NCBI GenBank assembly: GCA_951217055.1
Contig: OX578278.1
Location: 38,723,115-38,787,114 of the forward strand
Origin: Gerris lacustris
Lineage: Eukaryota > Arthropoda > Insecta > Hemiptera > Gerridae
DNA: 64,000 bases
Direction: 5' to 3'
The position numbers and the translations under genes are program-made. Under the pieces are notes generated by a model. The model ran no database searches, was not told the DNA's origin, and was given only the letters and a program-made list of their open reading frames with translations. Positions 23,212 through 35,200 of this stretch are shown piece after piece (position 1 is the first letter of the stretch; each line of letters starts with the position of its first letter).

Positions 23212-23248
23212 ATGGGAACTAACACTGCTTTCAAACGACTTAAACTAG
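23212..23248 (+). CDS. Gpcpd1: Candidate alternative first coding exon of GPCPD1
   Basis: ATG at 23212 opens MGTNTAFKRLKL and meets a donor GTAAAT at 23249 one base into the next codon. Splicing to the acceptor before 28939 keeps the frame: the joined codon is GAG and the sequence runs on through ESGT into MMRWWNSD without a stop. An A-rich leader precedes the ATG. This would extend the protein by 16 residues ahead of the first Met at 28950. Confidence 0.4.
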
Positions 23249-23818
23249 GTAAATTTATTTTAACTTTAAATATCGTGCATTCGCACTTAGTGTTTTTTTT
23301 TACTTAATCCTTTCTACATGTTTTTCTTCAACTTTTTGTGTGTTCAAACGAATTTTATTCTTAGTCTGATTAAATTTCGATATTGAACTGTATACTTACA
23401 TGTCGATAAAGCCGAATTATCTTGAAGAAATTAGCTTATATTTGTAGTGTTAGACGTATTGGAAAATAAAATAGCAACAGCATTAATAAAAAATAACATT
23501 TTTATTTCCATTGGTAGCTACATTTAAATTTTAAAAAACAGATTTCTTTGCAAGCACATATCTACAAAATTTCAATGTTATATGTCCAGTGGTTTCAGAG
23601 ATATCGTGAGAGTATGTGGCAATTAGATGGTAATGAAATATTAAAATTTTATGTTTTTTACATTTGTAACCAGAAATAAATCTGTATAATTTATTATTTA
23701 ATTAAGAAATTCTAATTTTTAAGTTTTAGGTAGTATTCATACTACGGGAAGATTAAATTTTACTTTAAATCAAATTATAATTATCATTAACTACGGGAGA
23801 CATACAGAGAAAAATAGA

Positions 23819-23895
23819 CCCCAGCACCGGGACTTGAACCACGGGCCTCCTATATATCCGTTACAGGCACTCTTACCAACTGAGCTATATTGGAG
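23819..23895 (-). tRNA. tRNA-like sequence, left arm (probable pseudogene)
   Basis: Read on the minus strand: TAGCTCAGTTGGTAAGAGTG is a good A box/D arm and GTTCAAGTCC a good B box. The anticodon stem CCTGT/ATAGG encloses a 9-base loop and the T stem is poorly paired, so a working tRNA is unlikely. Confidence 0.5.
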
Positions 23896-24115
23896 AATGA
23901 TTTTTCTCTGTCGTTGCCGATACAAAGTCCCGAATCCAAGCTTTCAATCTTTTCTACAAGTCTAGCAAGACAAATATACACGGCAATAGTACTAAACCGA
24001 GAATTAACGCTTATGATTATAAATTACTCAATTAGTATCTGTACCTAGTACAATCAGTTTGAAATTCAAATTTTTAATTTTTTTTTTGTATCGGTAACGA
24101 TAGAGAAAAATCATT

Positions 24116-24192
24116 CTCCAGTATAGCTTAGTAGGTAAGAGTGCCTGTAACGGATATATAGGAGGCCCGTGGTTCAAGTCCCGGTGCTGGGG
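24116..24192 (+). tRNA. tRNA-like sequence, right arm (probable pseudogene)
   Basis: Acceptor ends CTCCAGT and GCTGGGG pair over 7 positions, including two G-T wobbles. A box TAGCTTAGTAGGTAAGAGTG and B box GTTCAAGTCC are present. Same odd 9-base anticodon loop and weak T stem as the left copy. The Pol III internal promoter may still work. Confidence 0.5.
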
Positions 24193-24421
24193 TCTATTTT
24201 TCTCTGTATGTCTCCCGTAATTAATGATAATTATAATTTGATTTAAAGTAATATTTAATTAAGGTGATTCGTGAGTTCAACTATAATAAGAGGGTATTTT
24301 AACAATATTCTGTAAAATTTTAAAAATTTGACAGAAACTTCTGTCAAACATTTGACATATCCCCTTTCATTCTATTGTTTAAGATGAGACCGGTTATTTT
24401 ATTATAAATTGTTTAGTATAA

Positions 24422-24761
24422 GGCGCTGTGCACACTGAAGATACTGGATCCATGATTCCAATTTTATGAAACCAGTTTCACGTTACAGTGCACAAAGAAG
24501 AAATCCTTTTTCTGACAGTTTCATCATGTCTTCTGATGAAGATGTATTAATTCAATGTATCACCTTCAATTAATTAAATGCTTCTTAATGCACTCATTTT
24601 AAATAAAAACTGAACACCAAACAAAACGCAATAATCAAAACTGAAATGATAAGCAAAACAATTAACATGAAATCACGTGCAACTTGGTTTCGACGAAACC
24701 TGACTTTTTGGTTGCGTGAAACAAGTTTCATGAAACTTGTTCCTTCAGTGTGCACAGTGCC
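24422..24761. mobile_element. PIF/Harbinger-like MITE
   Basis: Ends GGCGCTGTGCACACTGAAG and its inverse CTTCAGTGTGCACAGTGCC (one mismatch), flanked by a TAA duplication (24419-24421 and 24762-24764). A 3-bp TWA target and GG-starting ends fit PIF/Harbinger. Its 340 bp contain no transposase frame. Confidence 0.75.
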
Positions 24762-24764
24762 TAA

Positions 24765-27700
24765 ATATTAAAACTTAATAATTTATAAAGAGGAAAATAG
24801 ATCAGACTGTTTTTGCCGTTTCTTTTCTTTTACCTCCTGATCAACACAACATTAAGTTATTAAAAAGACGATGATCACTCTCGTTACAAATCTACTCACT
24901 GCATTCATCATTGTGAAAAATATCTTACTTCTAAGGTTTAAAACACCACTTGCTATGTTGGAGTTTAGACCTTAGTTTCAGGTTAGTTAAGTATGCCACT
25001 ACCCCTTACTCTACCACGGGCTGCAGCCAGTTTTATGTTTCTTTGTATTTTTCTCTGGTCTATTCAACCATCTTCTTGTATCTTATATAGTATCAATGAA
25101 AACCTGCAATAGCTAAAATGTATTAAAGCTGCAACAAATTATTTATGCCATGCTTTTCAATTCTCCCCAGGTCTTATCTTTTTTTTTTTTTTTTTTTCTT
25201 CAATGTCCTCCTCAAATTTGTTCTGGATCTGCCAGGTTCAATACCCGTGTGGGTTGCTTTTTACAGCGCTTGATGCTATTTCCAGTACCTCTGAGGGTGT
25301 GTCCGATCCAGACATACTTCCTGAATTTACAGTCTCCCCTATTGGAGTTTGTCCACACTTCATCTAAAGTTGGTAATGTTCTCTGGCAAGTGTACATTGA
25401 GAATTTTTCTCAGGCAATAATTGCTGAAGACTAGGAGCTTGTAGACATTTAATAGACAAGTTTATTGATGACCAGGACTAGTCTGATATTGTGATTTTTC
25501 AACAACAAACTGAATACGTTTGTTCTTAAAGATTTATTCACTATGAGTCCCTTTGATGCTATAATCCATGAAGATCCTCCTCGACAATTTTAGTCCATGC
25601 CATTCTATCCTTTATCTACCTTCTCCATCCTCATACTTCAAGTTCCCTTATATCCCTTTTTACATCCTCTAACCTTCTTGTACAAGTAACAAGATAATTT
25701 ATTAAAAGACAATTTAGAAGGTTGTATGTTATTATATTTCCTCTAAAATTATTATTATACAACCTCTGTCTTCTTCCTTATGGGTAGCCTTCAAAAAGCT
25801 TAATTAGTAGCTAGTTTTTTTATTTTTTCTTTCCTGTACACTTTAAGTTTCATTAATTACTAGTTTCTCCTAGAAGGTTGACTAAATAATTTGTTTGCTC
25901 CATTTAGAAGATTAAAAATAACATAAATATATATGTTGCTCAAGGAAGTGGATTTTTTTTCTGTAATTGGTCAAGCAAAAACACAATATTCTAAATAGCA
26001 AGATAACATACTTCTATTAAAAATTAAACATTTTAATAGTCAGTTTCTAAACAAGCTCTATAGTCTTTGCTAGAGCTTGTTGATTCAACCAAAAGATTTT
26101 GCTCAATAATAACAAAAAAAACTATGATTCTTCCCTAAGGTTTAGGATGTTCTAAATGTAGGATGAAGTAGAACCTTTCAACAAATTATACTGATTAATT
26201 TCCTGTGATGACACCTTGAAAAAAAAGTACAAGGAATATAAAGGTGACAACTGAGCAAAACTTTTTATTTTTTTTTAAAAAACAAACAAATTAAACTGCG
26301 AGTATTTGTTCAAAGTGTGTTATTTTTAAGGTTGGTAGGCAAAAAGAGACCCTTAAATCTGCCTGTTTGTTACACACCTGATCTCCCAAATTACTCAACT
26401 CGAAATTTTGAAAATTTGCAGGTACGTTATAAGTTAACACAAACACAGGAATTATTCATTGCGTTTGGTCAATAAAAATGCATATTTCAGGTCATTGTAC
26501 TAAATTATTCAAAAGTCATAGCTAAAACAAACTCTTTAATGGCTGCTGTCTTGATACAGCTGGGCCGATTATGCTGGTTAACGAACTTGTCCTATTTGGT
26601 AAATAACCTATTTTGTGTGTGCTAAAGGAAACACTTAGTTGGCCAATTTGTTACATTCTGAAGTCTGATGGTTTAGTTTGAAACAAAATTCAGAGTTTTA
26701 GAGATAAAGATTTATAAATATAAGAGCTTTTGCTGAGGGAACCTTATCTTTTTGCTCTTTGAGTTTTTATCTATTAGAATATAGTAATCTCTGTAGAAAC
26801 AACTAAGTTATTAAATGTTTAACTGTGCAAATCTAATGTATTTTACTGTTAAAGTTACAGTGTTGTCTTTTATTTTGTTCTCATTAAAGAAATTGCGGTG
26901 CGATTCTGTTAGTCATTTGCATTTGTAATTAGGTCATCATCACAATGACCTTGGTGAGTCCAGTGTCGATTAATTGACCCAAGTATAGAAGTGAAAGGGC
27001 TTCCTTTTTTCTCTCTATTTGGCCTTCATTAAAATAAACGAGTACCTTAACTCTGACCTTCTACTTATTCTAAGTTTACTTAATCTGAAATTACCTCATA
27101 CATAAAGGAAAATGATTAATTACTTTTTTCGTTTATATATTTAGATAAACAAATACATATAATAATATTAATTGCATTGTATATATTATATATTTTTTTT
27201 TTTTGTCAATAAACGGATCAAATTTTTAAACTCCTTTCTATATGGTTTGTCTTAAGAAGGTCGTTATAGGTTGAGATTTGTCATAGTCACACCATAAAAA
27301 AAATTTTTTTTTTTTAACAATTGTAACCAATTTAATTGCTGTACAATTGTGATAAGAAAAAGTATAAATTATTTTTATTGTTTTAGTTTAGTATAAAGGA
27401 AAATTCCTAGAAATAGTTATTGTTGTATGCACACGAGGATTATCTATCTTTTTTACTGTTATTTGTATGGTTTTTAGTTTAAAATATTTACGGAGAATTT
27501 AGCTGGAACACATTACCCTGTGAATGCATTATCTTTTTAACTAATAGAATTAGATATCTGTATTTTCCTTGTCTTACTGCAGTCTGTTTTCGACCAATAT
27601 GTAAATTTGTTAAAATGAATTGCTAGTAAAGTTTGAGGAAAGCAAGGGTTGATCATAAAATTATAAATTAAATATTAGTGAGTGACTGACATTTCGAAAC

Positions 27701-28560
27701 AACATAGTATTTCTTTCAACAAAGTGTACAGCAAGTATTATAGTAAATTTGCCATTCCTGACAAAACTTTTTTGTCCAATTGTTATTGGTGTTATTATTG
27801 TTACCTTTTTTGTTTGACCTTTTATTATACGGTAGAACCTTATTACTGGGCCAAAGGTTGTCCATTTAATTGAAAACACATAATTATGCAAATGTAGGTG
27901 TACATCAGTGAAAGTGCAGTTGTTAGCTATTAAAAGTGTTTATTATAAATCAAATAAAAAAACCAGCCATAAACATAAGTTTAATTGAAAAATATGTGAG
28001 CGTGTCTCTGCATTAATCTTTGGAACAAAACGATCCTGGTTCATGTGGGTTACTTACATAAAATGTAAAATGTATGGTTTGAAAAAAAAAAAAAAAAAAA
28101 AAAAACTTTTGGGCTAGTTTACTTTTTATTTCTTTATTCTTTATTGTTATGTGTATTATAATTTGTTTACCTATCAGTTATAAGCGTCCACCACAATAAG
28201 GCTCTACTGTATTATTATTATTACTTGTAAGAGATAAGTATTTTTTTTTAAACAAGATATACAATGCAGAGTACAGGGGATGGATGATATTATTGTTACC
28301 TTTGTTGCTTAACTTTTTATTATATAGTTATTATTGTTACCTGTGCAAGAATAACATTTGTTAAAACAAGCTGTACAATGCTAAGTGTAAAGTTAGTTAA
28401 ATCAATTATCACCTTTAAGTACTTCTAGCTTACCTTAAACAGTTTATCATACATTTTTTTTTTTAATTAAATTTTTGAGACATAAAATAAGTCAGATTAC
28501 ACTCTTTTAAATGATTTTCCTTTATAATCTATCTATTTGCTCTATAACTACTTATTGAAG
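24765..28560. other. Non-coding DNA ahead of the first GPCPD1 coding exon
   Basis: AT-rich, with simple T/A runs and a TAGGCAAAAAGAGACCC segment near 26336 that may be related to the 1505-2215 repeat. No exon or RNA gene was supported. If the upstream first exon is real, this is intron. Confidence 0.55.
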
Positions 28561-28755
28561 CGAGCTTCTTAAATTCAATAAACTATGCATCCTATCTGTA
28601 TGTGTGACGATAACTTGAGTAAAAGTTCACCAATTTTGGTGAAATTTGGTACACATTTTCATTTTGCCAATTTTCAGGACTAGTTCGTTAGACATTATCT
28701 GTCGAAGCATTCGCACTCTATGCTTGCGCGAACATTTTAAATTGGAATTTTAAGA
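28560..28755. repeat. Dispersed repeat family A, 3' part
   Basis: Contains GTGTGACGATAACTT, GTGAAATTTGGTA and TTTAAATTGGAATTTTA, in the same order as 55138-55285. Confidence 0.8.
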
Positions 28756-28938
28756 CACACTCACTGCACAGCTCTTTACTACAATCATCATCTTTAACTA
28801 TCAACTCATCATGACTAACTATTTTTTTAATACTCAATATTTATTTAATTACGCTCGCTTCAATGAAAGTTCCATGCAATGCCTAGTCTATATTTACTCT
28901 ACAATAACTAGCCTGTTTTTTATCTCTTTGGTTTCTAG

Positions 28939-29218
28939 AGAGCGGCACCATGATGCGGTGGTGGAACAGTGATGTGTACACTAAGGAGAAGACTCAACGT
29001 GACACTGGGCCACCTGAAGAAGGTGCTCCAGCACCTGATCAAAGGGAAACCAGCACTTCCGAATCGGATACTTCCTCTCCAGACATTAAGACAAGGACTT
29101 GGACGTTCACTGTTAGAGCAGATACTTACCAGGGTGAAGTCATCTGTGTTACTGGAAACTGTGCGGGTCTTGGCAACTGGAAACATGACCAAGTACTCAT
29201 ACTCACCAAAGTTGACGA
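28939..29218 (+). CDS. Gpcpd1: GPCPD1 exon with start codon and CBM20 N-terminal half
   Basis: Acceptor TTTCTAG before 28939 and donor GTAAGT at 29219. ATG at 28950 in a good context (CACCATGATG) was taken as the default start, with the caveat that the frame is open back to 28939. It encodes MMRWWNSDVYTKEK, a Ser/Thr/Pro-rich lead, then the CBM20 strand pattern ending AGLGNWKHDQVLILTKVDE. Confidence 0.92.
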
Positions 29219-32200
29219 GTAAGTACTCTCTCACTCCATAATAATAATAATAAATGTGCCCTTTAATTTCCATTTATAATTACAAAGAAGACAAATGCCA
29301 ATTGGTTGCAGGATTAACTTGATCAGAACTACTCTCTCTTTATGTTTCTATTATTATTATCAGTCGGAGAAATGTTTCTCCATTGTCCAATGTAGTTTAG
29401 ATTATCCCTTAAAATTTATTCCCATATCTTGCTCAAATGGGCAGTTGATTCCAGGCTATTTAATAGTCTGGTTGTGTCTTGCCTATCTATTTTTGTCTAA
29501 TGCTAGTCCTGAATTGACCGAAACATATGTTGTTGGTGAGCAAACAGTGCTTTGGAAACTGGAGGTTATGGGCTGTTTAATTTGGGAATACACTGGTGTT
29601 CACCCAGAATCATGATTTAAAAGGGTGACTACTTATGTGAAGTAGTGTCCATGCAGTTTAGGACGCCAATTATTCGGTTTATGCAGCCACGCCAACCCTG
29701 TGCCATCAGTTGTACTGAAAGGCCTTAGCCCCCGGCCACTTGTGCCATGGAATTATAATAATATAAAGTAATGGTGAATAAAGGGAGGGCATTTTCCCAC
29801 ATTGTGTTTGGATGTTTCCTTATCTTCTTGGCACTTGCATAGTTGAGTTTAAATTTCCACGGTCAATTTTCAAATCCCAATTTATTAGTAAGTACAAGGA
29901 ATGGAGAGAATAGAATTTCCTGTGGTATATTATTGAGGAAAACATTTCTTATAATGTATTTATTTATGAAAAATGTAAATCTTCTAATTATTATTTTTTT
30001 TTTCTTAGACTCTAGGGATGATAAATGTTAGAAGTAAATCTTTTATATTAATATTTGTAATCTGAATGAGTTTGTCAAAGTGTTAGGTATTAATTAATAA
30101 AAAAACAAAACAGTGAAGTCATTTGATTAGGTATAAAGGAAGCCGCCTCTCCACTAAAAGTAACTTAATTATTCAAAAAGCTTTCAACCACTAGAAGACA
30201 TCTTCAGTAGCATGAGTGGAAATGTAAGAGAAAAAGTGGTTATGTACAAATGCTATTAAAATACAATCGATTCATAAGAATTGAGGATAAAGAAACTAAG
30301 TTAAAATGTGTAGCTTACTAGACCTTTATTTATATAATTGTGAAATAAACTACCTGAATTTAGGTGAAATAAGAATTCCATTATAAGATTATTTAAAAAA
30401 ATTACAATTTAATCTCAGTCAGTCAGCATAACGGAATTTTGTAAAAGTGAGCCTTTTGATTTTTTAATAGACCCAACTACTCAACTTTCTTTGGTCGTTC
30501 AGGCTTAGAATCTGGTTCCTTTTTAAAATGTTTAGGAGGCATAGTTGATTCACACAACACTTAAAAAAAAAATATTAAAAGGCACTGGGCTGTGAACATA
30601 GTTTAGTGCAAGACAAAATAAGTGTTTCCTTTATTCCTAGAAAACATGGGAGGTGGGGGGGGGGGGATGGTTCATCATGTCAAGTCTCTGAATACATCTT
30701 ATTACTAGTGAATAATTTATTTCAATATAGATATCCACAAATAAGCAGTATAAGGCATGTGAATGTTAAAATTAAGTCACAAATAAATGATCGTAAATTG
30801 ACAAAATTGTGACAGTTAAGGATTGACTATTGATGTACAGGAGATCCTCCAGTATATAAAATGCCCCACCTATGACACCTGTATTATATGTTACTTTTAA
30901 ATAATTGTCAAATATAATACAGTTTTTGCCTGGTGTCAGTTATTTGCCATTAATATAAAAATGATGTAACTCATAAGAAATTCATATAAGATTTTTATTA
31001 TAGAAATGTGCAGATAATAAAGAATAACAAAACGAGATGAGCTTTGTCTTTTTATCTTTTTATTGTTTACAGCAGTTTTAATGAAAGCCTTTTTATCATT
31101 TATATGGATAATAAAAAAGTCTAAAATAACTCTCTCCACATTAAAAACAAACAAAAAGATCCACTCGTACTGAAAAACTGCAAAAGCCCTAATAAAACAA
31201 ATACAAAAGACTTAAATTCAATAAGATAACATTTTTTATGTACTAATGCGCAACATTAACAAATGGTTAAATACTGAATAAACCTTTTCATTTTTTTGTT
31301 CGGACTACAATGCCAAAAAGAATTCACAAGAAAAATTCAGAAAAAAAAAAAAAAAAAAAAAAAAGTATTTTTTATTTGAATCATGTTATTAACTAACATC
31401 AGTATAATTTATAATCAGCAGTTGATAATTTATAATCAACTCCTTCATTTAAGCATTTATAACATTACTATTTGACATGGACTACTAGATTTGGGAACTC
31501 TGATGTTTCTGAAGGGTTCTGTGATCTTAGTTTATACAGTGTGTCTAAGATAGACTACTAAAGAGGGCAAATTTGTGAGCTTTTGAGAAAAAATAATTCT
31601 TTATAAAAACTCCTGCTTGTTCTTTCATCCTCTTCTATGTGCAGGGAGACCAATTTTCTTGAAAACATTAAATATTGACCAAGAAGAAACCTACTGTAAT
31701 TTTTGATAATAGAATCAGGTTTGAAATAAAACAAAACAGCTCACACAAGAAACAAGCTAGCATTAGAAATTAGTGAAAAGCTATATTAGATAGGCATTTA
31801 ACAAGAAATAAAACTTCAAAAGCACATTGGAACTGGCAGAGGGATGAATGAGATGTAGGCGGTAAAAGTGAGTTGGTGATCGAGAAGGACACCAAGGTAA
31901 AAATAAGCTAAACACTAGACAGAGGTTCACCATAGAATAGGTAGGACTAGGGTAATATGGTTTTGAAACGGGAAAAAGAGATGAAGCTTATTTGGCTAGG
32001 GTGTATTTGTATATTATTGATAGTGGCCCCATTTGATATTGCGTTGATATCAGATAGAAGGATAGAACAGGATTAAGGAGAAGTTATGGTCCTATGGATT
32101 CTAAAATCTTCAGCAAAGAAGTGGTAACCTTAAGTAATAAGTGAGCCAAGATCGTCAATGAATATGTTGAAAAGAGGAAGACCCAGTATAATATGAATGA

Positions 32201-35200
32201 GACCTGAATGAGGAACCTTGGTGAACACGACTACAGGATGTATGCTTTGGAAACATAAGGGATACTGCAATTACGGCTAGATAAGTAGAATTGGAATCAG
32301 GCTGTAAAGTAAGGATGGAATTTATGGGATTCAAGTTTAGATAGAAATATTCCATGGTTTTAGCAAAGTAGGAATGAATATCACCTTCAAAGAAATTTAT
32401 ATTTTTGAAGCGAAACTTCTTTGGCGGCGGTAGAGTGAATTTTTTCATAGAGTGAAATCGTGTAACGAAGTTTGCGATTCGAGACTCGTCCAAGTGTAAC
32501 ATTTTTACAGATTAATTGTATTATATCTATTTAAAGACCATCAAATCAAAAGAAACATTTTTTTTTTTTTTTTTTTTTTTTGGAATAAATGTTGTTGCCT
32601 TAGTGTAGCAATATTTTTTTTTCAATTAAATTTCCCATAACCATTTCTTAATCCTGAAATAATAAATTCGTCAAAAAATGAAAGAGAACAATGCATTCTA
32701 GAACTTTTTTTCCACTTTGTTTCACTTCTAACTCGTGAGAGCCTCACACATATTTTGTTTTTATATTATAAGAATTTGTGGGAAAAACAAGTTTTTCAAT
32801 CTAAGGTTGCTGGGTACCAGATAGGATATATATGAGGTTTATAGGCATTTATCGGTGAATGGCTGTGGAGATAAGGTTTGTCAAATTGTGAGCGCTGTCC
32901 TTGACCTTAGCGGGATGGTAGCATTGAAGACCAGTCAACAAACGTGATGAGAGGCCGAGGTAGTCTCCGCCAGCATAGTTAAAAAATAAAGAAGGTGGTT
33001 GGGTGGCGTGACATTCATGGAAAGAGGGAGCTATTATAGTTAGGCTAGGGTAATACTTATCTTTTGAAACGTAGGAATGAGATGTGATCAGTACAAAGCG
33101 TACTTAAATTAGAGAGAACTAGATCAAGTAGGTTACCATGCTAGTTCATGACTGTGTTGAACTCATATAGGCTCAAAAAAAGGTAGAAATTAATTATTTC
33201 TTCCTCCGGTCTTAAAAATGAATGAAGAGTTTAAACTCCCTCAAGGCAGCCATCGACCATGATTCCAGCATTATGTACCTTTTCAAATACTTCTTCAGGA
33301 ATTGACAGGTGAAAGGATGCATATGAGATGAGTTTGATTGCTTTATCAGTTTTGTAATTGTTACATCTTTATTATCGGGATATTGATATAAGAAGGTCTT
33401 AATTTGGTCCGTATTTACTGAAGAGTTGAGATGAGACACAAATAACTGAGCCTTACTGCCATCTGGAGAACTTATTAATTCTGTTGTGTCAGACCATGTT
33501 GGGCACTTGCTCGAAACCTTCTGAGTCTAAGAGAGGTCAATTACAATTATTATTATTGCTAGGCAATATTTGATGCAAGGGGACAGCAAGAGGAGCGAAG
33601 CGTAGAGGAAAGATGACGTGTGTTGGTGATATGCTTTGGAGGGGGATGGGAACGATACACCTACTCCTTGATTTATTGCAGGAGGCTTTTTGGTGACAGG
33701 ACTATCACCGTACGGTTTAGTTGGGAGAATTTTCCCTTTGCCGAATTGAAGCAGCTTTGGCTTAATTACAAGCCCGTTGCCTAACATAAATTTTATTCAC
33801 TCCTTTAAAGAGACTTTTTCCTTGGTTAAGGCAGGGACTTGGATATCAAAGAGGCAGTGTTTTTTTGTTTTTTTTTAAACCTAAAAAAGTATTTTGTTGT
33901 TTAAAGAGGAGTGGAGTATTGACTTTTTATTCAGCTGGCAAGTTTGTCAAAGAAGACGGTGTATAGACTCATTTGCTTTAAGAGCATAGTCAGGAATGTC
34001 GTCACGGTGCTGGGTGTAACTTAAACACTTAAAAAGTCAAGTCTTAAAAACTCAATTTGTTTAAAATCTTTTTCTCTAATATTAAGACAGTTCAAATGGG
34101 ATGAAAGCTTGCTAATATTTATTAACGATAGACAGTTCTGAATAGAATGCATCTCCTTCAAGTGTGATGTAATCCCCCAAAGTCATAAAAAGCAAAGCAA
34201 TAAAATTAATCATTAAAATTGTTATCAGTATGAAATGGAAGATTTAGTTATAACTTATTTTTTAATTAATTGCTGATCCTGCAGTAAAAATCAAAGACTT
34301 TAGTACAACATGCGAGATAAGAAAATATATTAAAGAACCTTTTTATCATTTCACATGTATTTGATATCTACACACAATCTTAATACAACTTAGACTTTCA
34401 ATTGGCATAAACAACTAAATAAAGTGTAAAAATAAATCTTAAATATCTTGTTATAGATAAAATATAACACTGCATTAAAAATAAAAGATTATCGCTAAAT
34501 AAATATTGTAATAATAGAACTTTGAACTTTTATCCACTCAACAATTATAAACTTAATAATTAAAATTACAGTATTGAACAACAACAACAACAACAACAAT
34601 TGACAACAACAAAAAGGTGAAAAGTTCAAAACAAAAATCAAATAAGGACACACAATATTTGATTTGAGGTGACATAACTTGACTGATATCAACATCACTT
34701 TGAATGTGATCTAACCTCAAATTAAATATAGTGTGAACAAATTTGGTGTTAATAAATATAAATAAAAAACCAATGAATTATTAGTGTTGATAACTTGCAG
34801 AGGGGTTTAGGTTCCTAACCCAATCAATGCGGGTGGATCCACTGTGGATCTATGCCGTGCTAACGCGCCTGGCGGGTGGATCTACAGTCCACAGTGGATC
34901 CAAGCCCTCCCTTTCAGCCCTCTGTAGCTCTATTCTCCGTGCCTCGAGTAGAACCATCTTGCAAGTCTCCGTCAGGCCCGCTCACGTTTGTATCCACAGT
35001 GGATCCAAAAACATTTTTATTTATTTTTAAATTAACTTTTAAAATCATTTAGATAGGTATATAAGTCACTAAGGTAGATCCATGAATTTGATTACACATT
35101 GAATGGGTTAACTGGCTCTAGATTCTAATTCATTTAATGATAATAATAAGTCCTTTTTAAATCTACAGCTCTGATCATATTATTTATTGTTTTCTTTCTA

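Larger units (their letters stand above)
23762..24249. mobile_element. Inverted element with a tRNA-like sequence in each arm
   Basis: Left arm 23762-23927 and right arm 24084-24249 are inverted copies (about 166 bp each) around a spacer of about 156 bp. Each arm begins at the outer edge with ACTTTAAATCAAATTATAAT-type sequence and carries a 77-nt tRNA-like unit. It may be a foldback transposon or two SINE copies in head-to-head order. Confidence 0.85.

Noticed and set aside
23819..24192. Two functional tRNA genes
   Set aside because: The anticodon loop has 9 bases and the T stem mispairs; no anticodon can be assigned with confidence.
29295..29615. 106-codon plus-strand frame just after the first GPCPD1 exon
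   Set aside because: Lies in intron beside a SINE fragment and has no recognisable domain.
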